From Rhizophagus irregularis (lineage: Eukaryota > Glomeromycota > Glomeromycetes > Glomerales > Glomeraceae): a DNA stretch of 64,000 nucleotides. The stretch spans positions 2,852,001 to 2,916,000 of the forward strand of contig NC_089435.1 of the NCBI RefSeq assembly GCF_026210795.1, given 5' to 3'. Both the position numbers and the translations under genes were made by a program. Positions 47,066 to 59,455 of the stretch are shown here, in pieces (the first letter of the stretch is position 1; the number at the start of each line of letters is the position of its first letter). Below the pieces are notes generated by a model. The model was not told the DNA's origin and searched no databases. It saw only the letters and a program-made list of their open reading frames with translations.

Positions 47066-48453
47066 TTAATAATCTCTTTTTAAAATTTGGAATACTTCAT
47101 AATCATCTATCAAAAATTTGTCTTCTGTATCTCTTATTTTTTTTCATAACATTGTTGTTTACATCGAATAAAATCATAATTTTTATTAACATGTCCATCT
47201 TTCACACAAATTTCAAGATCATCATCAAATGTGGGACCATAATTGGATACACAGTATAAAGCTTGATTATAATTTTTTACATAACTTAAAATTGGATTTT
47301 TGAAGCTATCCTTATTTTTAAAAGAAAATATAAAACTATCTTTGGATTTACTACATCTACCAAATGGTTTCCATACTGATGGATTATATCCTCCAATAAT
47401 TTCTTCTGTAACTTTTACTTTAATTAATGTTATAGTACAAAGTTTATCATCACATAATCTATGAAACTCATTAGGAGTAAATCCATCTCGACTTCCCTTT
47501 AATAATAATTCAAATTTGTATGGCAAATAAAATTCTCTTGTATAAGAAATTTACTATTAATATCAGTTTTATCAATCTATCTAGAAATTAAAGCTATGAT
47601 GTTTAAATTAACAATTTTTGAATCAATGATTCCATCAATATTTCCATATCTTGGAAGTAAAATATTATCATTTGGTTTACTATTGGAATCCAAATAAGAA
47701 CATATCAATTCTTCATAAAGCTGATCGTTTAGAAGTTTTTTATATGGACGAATTTTTTGTACAAATTCATCAGAAGATAAACTGAAAAACCTAATTAAAG
47801 GTAAACAATGTTGTAAAGTATTTTTCATCATTATGAAGTCATCATCTGACCAAGTTGTAGGATCTGAAAGAAGTGAAAAAATTTTTCAACACCCCATTTT
47901 AATACATGATCCCAAACTTCAACTTCTTTCATTTGTAAATCATCTCTTTTAATGAGGGAAACTAAAGATTCTTCAGGAAGTGAAATAAAGTCAAGTGATT
48001 TAAATACTTTCTCGGGAGATTTAACCATAAAATCTATACAAAATTTTTGAAGTTTCTGAAGGTTCTTGTTTATTTAAAGAAATGATACCACCATAGATAT
48101 ATCTATATTACATAAATTTACGTTAAGATAAAAAAAGTTCGTAATGACAAAAATAAATGACTTATATTATTAACAAACTTTGTTGTAAATATAACTTACT
48201 TTAAAATAATCTGAAAAGTTTCTGGAGAGATATTTGACAGCTTAATGTGAGCTAAGACATGACTATCATTTTTTTTGTTGGAAGCCAAAGTTCTTCGTAA
48301 AAATGGAGAACGATAACACAAGATAATCATATGTGCACGAAATATTTTTACATTCGGATCTTCGCCAACTTCAATAGTAATATCATAATATTCGTCATCT
48401 TTCAAAATTTCAATATAATTTTGACTTAAACTTGAAAAAAATTGCTTGGACAT
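47066..48453 (-). pseudogene. BTB-BACK-TLDc gene, right palindrome arm, dead
   Basis: It starts at ATG 48453 (MSKQFFSS) and runs leftward; the BTB exon ends with a donor at about 48199. The BACK region has lost about 150 bases between two similar words (AACTTTAAAAATTTTG and AACTTCAAAATTTTTG in the other arm), a deletion between short direct repeats that also shifts the frame. Further lesions are a 1-base loss near 47880, TGG to TAG at about 47578, a 1-base loss near 47550 and one in an A-run near 47135. The TLDc segment LLLKGSRDGFTPNEFHRLCD is otherwise well kept. Its lesions differ from those of the left arm, so the two copies died separately. Confidence 0.9.
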
Positions 48454-48745
48454 TTTTAATAAGTGCGGAAGTGAGCGAATAAAAAGAAAAAAATTTTTTT
48501 TTAAATTGCGCATCAATTTAATATTGGGCGATAATCAGCTGACAAACTGATTTCCATATTTGCAATTAGACTTACCATTTAACACTTTGTTAAATGATTT
48601 ATTGATCACTAATAAGATCACGTGCAAAGCTAATCTGTTGACGTGATGTTTTGCATATTGGTACTTTGCACTATGGACTTTACAACAGCAGTTTTTCGTT
48701 TCTTAGCAAATTATAAAAGCAATTCGGCTTTTTATATGAAATGTA

Positions 48746-49600
48746 CATGGTGGATAGGAGGACTTTTACAAGCACTGCAAATATAATATATTGGTTTTGA
48801 CATTCAAACAATTTCTTAATGAACTAAAAATTATATTGGTTTAATGTAACTTTTGAAAGAGAATGGGTTTATAAAAAGCAAAAATTTCAATAATAATGAG
48901 GTTGAACAATGGTTGAACGTATTAATAATTTTTTAAAACATATACTGTATATTTAAATTAAATGTTCTCATGTTCTCAGTTTTTTTTAATCTTAATCTGA
49001 AAAAATTCCGGGTTTTATCCTATTTTTAATAATAGAATATAAAAGGAGTTTTGTATCATATGTCTCTTTACACCTTTCTGATAATAAAATATCAAAGAAT
49101 ACTTTATATCTCATGTTTCTTGCTCTTTTCTAATAATAAAATATCAAAGAAATTATATCTCATCCTTTATAATAATAAGAAAGCTATTATCTCACGGATT
49201 AAACGAAATGGAAAAAAAGGATGAGGTACGTTAAATGATGGAACGGCCTTAATCTAATTAAACACTGTTCTGATTAATGTCACTAATATTTACGTGAAAT
49301 TGCATGCAAGCGTGTAAAATTATGTCACAATGTCTGCCCGAGTTATTTATGGAGTGATTAATTAAAGTATAAATAATTATTTAAAGCAATTTCCTTTAAT
49401 ACAATGCCAAAGCTTACGTTCATGAAAATGAATGAAAGCTGATCATGATAACATTCCAATGCCATATTGCATCATTTGATAGTAATTTGATATCCGCAGT
49501 TTACATATGCCTTGCTTATTTATGGTTTTTTTTTACGTGCAATGCAACAAAGTAATTTAAACAACTTTTGAATTGCAAATCCTGTTCAAATGGAAGATTT
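48746..49600. other. Intergenic with short direct repeats
   Basis: Near 49025-49170 the words TAATAATAAAATATCAAAGAA and ATATCTCAT recur in tandem, an imperfect two- to three-unit repeat. No gene seen. Confidence 0.5.
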
Positions 49601-50091
49601 ATGACAATGTTTAAAATAATTGAAGCATTAAACTTGTTACACGATTACTGTAACGTTGATAATAAAAGTTTATAAATAAGGAATATTTAAAAGAATTTTA
49701 GAAACACTAATAATAATTTTAACTTACGCAAACCTAATTTAAAATATTTTAATATGAATAAGAAATTTCTTTATTTGTTAAAAATGAAAAGAAAGAGCTG
49801 ACAGAAAGCGTTAAATTTATAAATTCTTCATAGAAAGTCGAAACAAATATTGTTAATTAGAGATTTAAGTGAATCAATTAATTTAATGCTTCCTGTCAAC
49901 TCTTCTTTTCATTTTAACAAATTAAGAAATACTTATTCATATTAAATATTTTTAAATTAAGCTTTACCTCAGTTAAAATAATTATTGATGCTTTCAAAAT
50001 TATTTTAAATGTTCCCTATTTATAAACTCTTATTATCGACTTTAACAGTAATTGTGTAACAAGTTTAATATTTCAGTTATTTTAAAACATT
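49601..50091. repeat. Long hairpin (inverted repeat, about 490 bp)
   Basis: The left arm contains ATTAAACTTGTTACACGATT (about 49626) and AAAATGAAAAGAAAGAGCTG (about 49782); the right arm carries their inverses (AATTGTGTAACAAGTTTAAT at about 50052; CAACTCTTCTTTTCATTTTA at about 49899). Arms of about 210-240 bases meet near 49850 with a short spacer. There is no coding content. It could be a fold-back MITE; clear terminal target duplications were not found. Confidence 0.85.
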
Positions 50092-53000
50092 AATAGATTA
50101 ATATTATATATCTTGCTAATTATTTATCAGAAAGTTATTTGAACTAATAAATATGTTTTGGCCACTAATTCTGTTTCTTCTGCTAACGGTTCTTCTCCCG
50201 TGGTGTTCGATCCTACAGCTTTCACGATTGAACTCTATTCCTAGCATTGCTATATATATCTCCAATCCCGATATTCTCTTCCTTTCGTTTCTTGGGAGTC
50301 TGGTTTAATATTAACGGCTCTCGAGGCTTTAGAATGAGTTCTGGTTATAATTCTTTTTATTTGTTTGAAATAAATTTATATAATGGGATTAAAAAAAAAC
50401 TATTTGCGCAATAAAAAACATTTTCGTAGTCACGTGAAATTGACTGTAAATAATCATTAATTATGAAGATGAAAATAAAACTCAAATATAGTATTATGAA
50501 GAGCAGGCGTCATAGTATTAATGTTAAAATTTACATATTAATCATAAATCATTTACATTTTCGTTGAATCAAACTGGAAATAGCTCAGCCTAACAAATTC
50601 TTAAAAATAAAATCTTTTGTTTAAAGAACCAGTCTTTTTCGCCAATGATACGTCGATAATTTGAAGCATGATAAATAATAAAAACGTTCATTAATTAAAA
50701 AATTCTGTTGAGAAGTATCTCAGACCAGATTTGGCATTTTCCGGATTTATTTTCGCATTTTTGTATCTTCAAACAAATGCTCTGCGGAAAAAATTCTACA
50801 AATATATCAAGTTTATTATGATGTAATAATAAACTTCATTTATAACTTTTTTATTAGTTCTAAAAACATGCAGAGTCTTACCAAAGATGAAATCATGTTA
50901 TCATTGGTATAATTCGCTAACGCCAAACAAACGTGATCATCACAATCGACTTAATCGATTTCCTAATACATAAACAAATATTTGTTCTAAAACAGGTTTT
51001 TGAAACAAAAATTAATAATCGTGTAAGACATAATAAGAGTCATTGCTGCAGGGAATTATTTTGAATTACAAACATTAAAGTTGATATCATAAAACGGATC
51101 GGATTAAAGAATTAAGAGTTGATTAGATACGATTTTCTTTTTAAATTTTTTAAATAAATATTTTACGTATATGTATTTAAAAAAATGTAGAAAATGGCTA
51201 TTAATTCATCAGTCAAATTTGTTTTGACTATACAAATTTCATTAATCTCTATAAAAGAGTTAAAATTTTTTTGACTCATTGTGAAAATTTGTTAATTTAC
51301 TTAATGCTGGCTGAATACTTATAATGCTGACGGAGAGCTTCATAGGTTCCACAAATATATAAATTGCAACAACTTCGTGAACATTTAATTAATGATGTTA
51401 TTTGCAGAAAGCAAAATTATATGAATCATACGGTGCTAAACTTTTATATATACATAACATGAATGAACTTAAGTCCCTTTTAACTCTTTGTCATTTTGGC
51501 TTGGCGTAACCGCGTAAGTAATCCACATTTAGAAATCTATATTTATGTAAATTTTTCAGATTGACTGATTATATAGAAATTTTGCGGGTATTGAAGTTTT
51601 GAGAATTTTAAACTGAAGATCATGCATGTTACTATTGTTACTTATTTACGATTTTACGCAATACGCCATAGAAAATTGGCTACTTACCGCAGCGAGATAC
51701 TCAACACGTGCGATCATCTTTTTATGATTAATATAGCTGCGATATCGGTAAACGATCAATGACATCAACGTGATTAATTAAAAATCGGATAATTAATTTT
51801 TTAAAAAAATCCGTAATAATTAAAATAATTTCAGAGTTTCTTAAATTTACATTTTTAACAGGATATGTAAAATATTAAAGTAATATTAGAATTAACTTTA
51901 TTATATTTTTGGATAAATTTATTAATTCTTTGAATTTTTCAATACGGCTTTATTAAATTTTAATCAGTCACTTTATTATGAAGCACAAACTTATAAATTC
52001 AAAAAAATTATCTTAAAAAAAAAATTCCACTCCCAAAATTCCAAAAAATCTCTAATTTTTAAATGTTTACACTAAAAAAAAAAAATAATAAAAAATCAAT
52101 AATAATTTTAAAATAGGAACGTTCTGAACGTTACAAGAAAGAAAACCAGAAGGGTTCAATTTCTAAACAAAATTCCAGTTCAAGTCCAAAAAAAAAAGAT
52201 ATTAATAACTGAATGCAGAAATAGTTATTAAAAATCTATGTAAGAATTCATTAACTGTCTAACGGCTACTTTATTCCAAATTTTTAAGGATTTGTTTCAG
52301 AGAAATCCAGGAGCTGTGAGGGAAGGAAATACCTTAAAAAGGAAAATTTTAATTTACCTAAAGAATTATTAAAATCGTAGTCATTTCTAAAAAAAGAAAA
52401 AGAAAAGTACATAATAGTTATGGTTGGGGTAAAATATCGGTCACCCCGAAGGATGACACTTTTATCCACCATAACCAATAATTAGGTTATTGCGTCAGTA
52501 ACGCAGCTATTATTATTGTAACTAAACTGTAAAACTTATTAAAGATTAATTTGCAGTCATATTTATTAAACCGATAAAAAAAAATATCAATTATTTAGTC
52601 CGTCAAAATCAGGATCCGCATCGAAATAGGCGTAGCACACATTATTAGTATCACGTTATTTGACAGGTGATATACATAAAAAATATTTGGACAGAGTTTT
52701 GGAGAAAAATAATTGTTTTCTGTCATATACTCATGTCTATTATATTTTTGCATGATCCTAATAGACCGACCAATAAAATAAATTATTGAACCAACCGAAA
52801 ATTTTGTAGAAAATAAATGCGGCAAGCCAGAAATGTGGTCAATGTACATTAATTTTCTGTTATAAACGGTTTTAATTTTGATTTCTTTTGATTATTTTGC
52901 TTTCTTTTGTTTATTTTATTTTCTTTTGTTTATTTTGTTTTCTTAATTTTATTTTATTTTCTTTGTTTCTTTTGTTTCTTTGTAATTGATGTCGATCACA

Positions 53001-53390
53001 ATAACATATCAGCATTACGACATTACGGGTAATGCCGTAATGCGTATAATAACGTATATATCGCTACGCCACAAAATTTTTTTGTTTAGAAAAATATGTA
53101 CATAATGGCAAATTTTTTGTAGACAAATGATGAGAAATTTCAAAAATTTAACAAATTGTAGTGGTTTAACAATGGACGGAAATGATATAATGAGATATAT
53201 CCTTAATCCTTAGTTTCAGACTTTTTCCAAGAATTTTCCATATAGAAAAAATCCTAATTTACCGACATAGGTGTGTAACATTCCAACCGAATTTTCAGAC
53301 CTTCTTAATGGAAAGAAATAGAATTCTATAGGATCGTTTCTAAGTTTCAACCTAATCCGAATAGGTTATTTCTCGGGTGTATTAAAATGC
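50092..53390. other. Intergenic DNA
   Basis: No supported gene. At 50165-50345 base composition is more balanced, and a plus frame reads SANGSSPVVFDPTAFTIELY and then stops; possibly a transposon protein relic, not recognised. A T-rich repeat lies at 52880-52985. Confidence 0.5.
52880..52985. repeat. T-rich short tandem repeat
   Basis: Units of about 19 bases resembling TTTCTTTTGTTTATTTTG recur four to five times, fading into TTTCTTTG repeats. Confidence 0.75.
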
Positions 53391-53900
53391 ATCACTTTCA
53401 AAAATTTCCTATTTCTATTGTCCAATTACAGTTAGTTACCATTTTTTAATGTGATCGGCAATTAACCCATTCCCATTTTAGAAATCCTAATAACAATAAT
53501 AAATAACAATAACATTTTTTTTTTGTGATTGACAAAAGCGTTATAAATTTACCCATTTACCCAGAAAAAAAAAAATTAAAAGCATTATAAATAGAAAACG
53601 TTTTTTCGATTTATTTTTTCTTTTCTTTCTTTTCTTTCTTTCTATTTTAACAAACAAAAACAAACAAATAGTATGCTGTCCCTTTCAAAAATTTCCTATT
53701 TCACTTAAATTACGTATTTCTATATTTTGTCATTTTAGCTAGTTTTTGTTATAATGCCATTTTTTTTAATGTGATCGGCAAAATCATTGTTCTTTTTCTT
53801 CTATTTAACGGATACGTATGCGTCACTTTCAACATTCTCTAAATTACGTATTTCTATGATTTTTCCATTACTATAAAAATGTGATTGATAAAAACATGTA
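53391..53900. repeat. Three-unit repeat upstream of the BTB-TLDc gene
   Basis: The ordered words (T)CACTTTCAA.A.TTC, then AATGTGATCGGCAA or ATGTGATTGATAAAA, recur starting at about 53391, 53676 and 53819. Units differ in length through insertions. They end about 140 bases before the start codon, so they may carry promoter elements copied in tandem; this is inference. Confidence 0.6.
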
Positions 53901-54040
53901 TAAATAGAATGCTCGAATTGCATTTTTTTTTGTTTCCATTTTTTTTTTTATTCAATAAAGAAAAAACTAAATATATATATCGTATAAATAAATAAGTAAT
54001 AATAGAATTAAATAAATAACTTACTATATACATATACCTG

Positions 54041-55622
54041 ATGATTTATGATAAACTGTTACAAAATTTATCTCATATTTTACTTGAGATGTTGAAAGAT
54101 GAAAAATATTGTGATGTTACTATTGAAGTTGGTAATAACCCTTATGTAAAAATATTTCGAGCTCATATGATCATATTATGTTATCGTTCTTCTTATTTGC
54201 AAAAAATCCTGTTAACTAATAAAAAGAAAAATGATGATGAAACTTTGTCACATAGTATTAAATTACCAGATATTTTACCTGAAATTTTTCAAATAATTTT
54301 AAAGTAAGTATACAATTGAATATTAGTCATTTTGTTTAAATCGTGTAATAATTGTTTTTTTGTTTTATATTTTTAGATATATCTATAGTGGAATAATTTC
54401 ATTGGATGAATATGAACCCTCAGTTATCATTAAAATTTTAATCGCTGCTAATAAACTTTGCCTGAAAGAATTAATAATTTTTCTACAATGCTTTTTGATT
54501 GAAAAAAGATCAGATTGGATGGAATTAAATCCTAGTTATATATATAGATTAAGTTTTGAAAATAATTCTTTTACAGAACTTCAAAAATATTGTGATTATT
54601 TAATATCTAAGGATCCAGATAAAATATTCAAATCATTAGATCTCTCTTCGACTCCAGAAAAACTTTTGGTCAAACTTATTCAAAACGATAAACTTCAAAT
54701 GAGTAAAATACAAGTCTGGGAATATGCGCTTAAATGGGGACATGCTCAAAATCCAGAACTTCCTTCAGATCTTAAAAATTTTTCAAAGAAAGATTTTAAA
54801 ACTTTAAAGAATAGTTTACAACGATGTATTCAACTTATCAAATTTTATAATTTAACTTTAGAAGAATTTTCAGATAAAATATTACCTTATAAAAAGATCT
54901 TTCCAAAAGAATTATATGAAGATTTATCAAAATATTTTTCGAATCTTGATAAGAAATCAATTAAAGAACCGGAACCTTATGTAATTAAAGATGTTAAAGA
55001 AGATTGTTTAAAAAATATTGATTCGAAAATTATTACATTTCAACACGCCGAATTAATATTAAAATGGATTAATACGAACAACTCAAGTATGTTTACTTCA
55101 ATATTTTCAAAATGGATTTATAATACTGAGGATACTAATACAACTATGAATATTAATACAGATATGAACACCAATATTAATGCATCTACTAATACTAATA
55201 TGTTCAAATTATTACTTCGTGGAACTCGGGATGGATTTACACCTGAAAAATTCCATAAAATCTGTAATAACAAGTCTCATACTGTAACGATTATTAAAGT
55301 GAAAGGTAGCAATGAAATTCTTGGAGGATATAATCCTAACACATGGAAATCTAATGATATGTATGATGATACTAAAGATAGTTTTATATTCTCTTTTAAG
55401 AATAATTTAGATATTGAAAATCATATTTTAAGTCGTATAAAAATCGATCAGTTAGCTACATATAATGGTATTGATATGGGTCCATCATTCAGTGGTAGTG
55501 ATCTTACTTTAAGTAATAACGTGGGTAGGAGTATTAAAATTACTTATGAAAGACCGATTAGAGAAATTACTGATGATTTTTTAGTAGAAGAGTATGAAGT
55601 ATTTGAAATTATAAGAGATTGA
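54041..55622 (+). CDS. BTB-BACK-TLDc protein, two exons, 502 aa
   Basis: The exons are 54041-54303 and 54377-55622; the 73-base intron lies at the same place as in the two pseudogenes (after ...FQIIL). The BTB domain is residues 1-125 (CDVTIEVG, IFRAHMIILCYRSSYL), BACK about 130-240, and TLDc about 315-500 (LLLRGTRDGFTPEKFHKICN, GGYNPNTW, DSFIFSF, the YGPSF-like GIDMGPSFSG). An Asn/Thr/Met-rich spacer (about 290-315) sits before TLDc. By family knowledge it is likely an adaptor to a cullin-3 ligase, with TLDc linked to stress responses; the target is unknown. The frame is open with no missing key segment, so it is the live member of the local trio. The ATG at 54041 aligns with homologous starts; another at 54048 is out of frame. 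Confidence 0.9.
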
Positions 55623-57072
55623 TGCTCGTAGATCTATTTTTGGCTAGTTCAGGCAAACCGTCATCCAGATCATACTTTTTTTATTATTTAATAAAATATC
55701 AATCTTTTTATACACTTTTGTTAATAAAATATGTTTTTTTATTTTTTATAATATAATAATATTTTAATATATAAATTTATATACTGTAACTAAAAAAATT
55801 CGTAAGTCGTAACATGTTTAGATTACGCTCTGTATAAATAATTTTTAATTGTGTAACGTATGAACGTCTGCGCCTAGTTAAACAATTTGATTTGATACTA
55901 ATAAGCAATAGCTGATTAACTTAAATAGGTTAATAATCTTTTTTCCTCTAGCTTAGTGATGACTGGGTATTACTAATAAAATTTAGTATTAATTTGTTCA
56001 AAAAAAAAAAGATAAAAAAAATATATACCGCCAACTATATTGTTATAAAAATTATTTTAGTTTACTTTTTAAAAAAGAATCTTTTCTAACAATCAAATGA
56101 TTACGTGGATTTTGTAAGTGATTGATTATAAATTTGATATACATTTGATTGTACTATTTTATCGTTTTTTGATGGATGAAATTAGCTTTGTGAATTTTAT
56201 GAGAATATGAGTGGAGACCTGGATTTAAATATATAATTTTATAACTAGGATAAATATTTCTTTGATTTCTGTTAATAAATAATAAATATTATAATTATAT
56301 TATTTATTTGATCGGGTGGATAATCTCTAATTATTTTGATCGACGAAAAAAATTTACGTTGTAAGTTTTTTTTTTTTCAAAATGAGAATTATCTATCATA
56401 ATTGTATTTATTATATTTATTAGTAACTATAATTAAATAAAAAAAAAATAAATTTTTTGATGATAATCAACGACTTTGATTTTACGTAAAGAGAGAATTT
56501 TTTTATTATGTGATTTTTTTTAAGACAATTTCATTTTCACAAAAAAAAAAAAATTACTGTAGATCAAAAATGAAAGTGATTTCCAAATTTCATTTTGGAA
56601 ATTTTTTTTTTTGAATTTTCAAGACAGTTTCATTTTTACGAAAAAGAAAAAAAAATTAGGTCAAAAATGGAAAGTGATTTCCATTTTCATTTTGTGAATT
56701 TTTTCAAGAAAACTTCATTCTTGCGAAGAGAAAAAAAAAATATTTAGATCAAAATTGGAAAGTAATTTCCATTACTAATGAAAAAAAAAAATTTTAAAAA
56801 ACGTTAGCTTCACTCATAGTCTCATACTAAACTATATCCGTCCAAATTGGTAATTATGGTTAGATCAATTGCATAAACTATTCTATATAAATACTAAAAA
56901 TGCGCCCAATTTTTTAATTATGATCAATTCGGTACACGAATAATTTGTTGTTTTTAAAAACCTTAATAATGATCGTGACAAATCATTTACATAAAACACA
57001 TATTATTAATCATAATCATATATATTGTGAAACATATTGCATTTTTTTTTATTTTATTCTTTCAAAATTATA
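55623..57072. other. Intergenic; contains a tandem repeat
   Basis: No gene; the A/T-rich sequence holds a three-unit repeat at 56520-56790 and otherwise nothing recognised. Confidence 0.6.
56520..56790. repeat. Three-unit imperfect tandem repeat, about 90-98 bp period
   Basis: The word GATCAAAA...GAAAGTGATTTCC recurs at 56562, 56658 and 56747, each preceded by CA-TTTCATT..AC or ..GC and an A-run. Each unit also contains a short near-palindrome around GATTTCC/GGAAA. Confidence 0.8.
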
Positions 57073-57400
57073 ATGATTGATAATAAACTATTGCAAAATT
57101 TATCTTGAAATTTTGGATGACGACGAATATTACGATATTATTATTGAAATTTCTTATGTAAAAATATTTCGTACTAAAGGTCATTTTGTATTATCGTTCT
57201 CTTTATTTACAAAGAATTCTGTCAACCAATAAAAAAGAAAAGCAATAGAACTTCGATATATATTAAATTACCAAATATTTTACCTGAAATTTTTCAGAAA
57301 ATCTGTACTTTCCTTAAAAGAATATGAAACTTCAGATATTATTAAAGTCTTGATTGCCGCTAACGAGCTTAGTCTTCAGAAATTTTTAATTTAAAACGAG
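57073..57400 (+). pseudogene. BTB domain relic
   Basis: It begins MIDNKLLQNLS, closely like the gene at 54041 (MIYDKLLQNLS), then is frameshifted; the next frame gives EILDDDEYYDIIIEISYVKI, and after further damage LPNILPEIFQ and IIKVLIAANELSLQKFLI. Several stops and small deletions; no BACK or TLDc part remains. It is an upstream fragment of a fourth BTB-TLDc copy, about 1.5 kb downstream of the live one and in the same orientation. Confidence 0.8.
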
Positions 57401-57840
57401 AAATACTAGACTTTGTAAGTTGTCCACGTGATATAATTGATTATTTCAACGAAATTATTACATCGGCATGGCAACATGAAATCGTAAACGTCCAACAACA
57501 CATAAATTTTATTTACTTTAATGTAAATGATTGCTGTTCAGACTTCAGAGTAAAAGTTTTTATACCAGGGTGACGCAAAGTAATACATATCCGACCGGAA
57601 ATTTTTTTCTTATATATTTATATAATTGACCAATAAAAAATTATCTTATAATATCATGTGATAAACCTAATTTAATTTCTTCTTCGATTGATTTGGTGAT
57701 CTCAAATGAACGAAGTGATTGACAAATTAATGATGCAGCAATATCGGAGTCCTAACTCCGAAAAAGAATTTAAATTTACCACAAATCAAACTTTAAATAA
57801 AAACCTCACCTTCTCTTTCTCTCTCTTTTCACTTAAAAAT

Positions 57841-59455
57841 ATGGCATGTTCAAAAATATTTTCAGAAGGAGGATTATCCGAATTATTGAGCGATATTATG
57901 CAATATTTTCGGAATGATTTTTCAACATTACACTCTTGTATCTTAGTCAATAGATTATGGTGTCATTTAGCAATTCCATTATTATGGGAAAATCCATTTT
58001 CAATTGTATCACGTACAAATTATAATAACATTAAATATCATAAAATTCGTTTTATTGAAACTTATTTGATTAATTTAAATGATAATGATAAAATAAAATT
58101 AAATGAATTTTGTATAAATCGTTTAATTCCTTCAAATACATTATTTAATTATCCTACATTTAGATACACTTATAATTAGTGATTGTATTGAAAAATGGGT
58201 TGCAGCTGCTGTTAATACACATAATTCAGATTTCGTAAAATTCATTCATAAATCATTAATTAAAATATTTATTGAAAATAAAGCAAAATTATATATTTTT
58301 AATGGTATATATCATAATAAATATTTTGATGAATCAATTTTACAAAGTTCACATTTCATTTATAATATCAAAATTCTTTATCTTAAAATTAATATTCCTT
58401 TATTAAAATTTTTAAGTTCTAATTGTGAATCAATTACATCACTTTACATTTTAAGTTTTGTTAAACATAATACAACTATTGAATATCATTTATCACAATT
58501 AATTAAATCACAACAAAATCTTAAAAAAATTTGCTTTATTCAAGAATTTCCTCCAATATTATTAAATTCTAATAATCGTTTAAACACTTTAAACACAATT
58601 ATATTTCGTAATATTGATTTTAAAAATATACATATTTTAAATGAAGTATTTGAACAATTAAATGTTTTAGAATCTATTCATATTATTAATTGTTATTCTT
58701 TAGATTCTAATTTTATTCAACAAATAATTAATTTAACTAAACCATTTAAATTAAAATCTTTATTTATAAATAGAATATTTGAGTCAATAGAATTGTTATT
58801 ACAAAAATCTGGAGATTATTTAGAAAATTTTGGTTTATCATTTGAACTTACATATTGTGAAGATTCACAGCACCTTGAATTAATTAAATTAATTACAAAT
58901 TATTGTACTAAAATTAAATTCCTTGAATTAACTGGATTTAATGATAATAATCAGATTATTTATTCAACATTCAACTTAATTGAAACCATTAAACAAAACC
59001 TTAATTATCTTACTATTGATATAAATTACGATTATACGTTTGGTTTAAACAATAGATATACTGAACTTAGCTCAATTGTATTGCAAAATTTAGGTCAAAT
59101 TCTTCCTTTTAAATTAGAATATTTAGATTTGATTCTTACTATGAATACAAATGATCTTGAAATATTTTTGATAAATTCTCAAAATACTTTTATCAAGAAA
59201 TTATTATTTTTTAATATAACAAATGGAACAAGAAAAAAAGTTGGACAAGACAATATCTTATATAATATAGAAGATTATATCATGGATATGAAAAGAGTTA
59301 AATACTTTGCTTTTCTAAATCAATTCACTGATGAAGAAGAAAAAGAAGAATTGTTTTATATGATTGATAAAGTAGAGGAATTTAAGTTAAATAATATAGT
59401 AGTCCAAAATTATAATGATTTGAAAATTGAATTTTTCGATTTGTTAAAAGAATAG
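57841..59455 (+). pseudogene. F-box protein with one frameshift (about 537 aa if read through)
   Basis: The ATG at 57841 (MACSKIFSEGGLSELLSDIM) begins the F-box: QYFRNDFSTLHSCILVNRLW then CHLAIPLLWENPFSI. F-box proteins link substrates to SCF ubiquitin ligases through Skp1. The rest consists of Leu/Ile/Asn-rich irregular repeats typical of the degenerate LRR-like region of these proteins. At about 58158-58160 the frame changes by one base, after FNYPTF. From TTAGATACA onwards the second frame is open all the way to 59455. Apart from that point there is no damage, so the gene is either a very young pseudogene or carries a sequence error. An upstream in-frame ATG at 57706 is less likely, because the F-box begins at MACSK. 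Confidence 0.82.

Larger units (their letters stand above)
42745..48745. repeat. About 6-kb imperfect palindrome (inverted duplication), spacer about 20 bases
   Basis: The left arm (about 42745-45587) and right arm (about 45607-48745) are inverse copies over their whole length: outer flank (AAGCCGAATTGCTTTTATA at about 42760 and its inverse at about 48725), BTB-TLDc gene, 3' flank and inner hairpin (TTAATGTTCTGTTAAT on each side). Only about 20 bases separate the arms at 45588-45606. Length differences are explained by a nested MITE pair in the right arm, an extra about 500 bases in the left arm (44650-45165), and a deletion of about 150 bases in the right-arm gene. Sequence divergence shows it is not a recent or assembly-made artefact. 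Confidence 0.9.
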
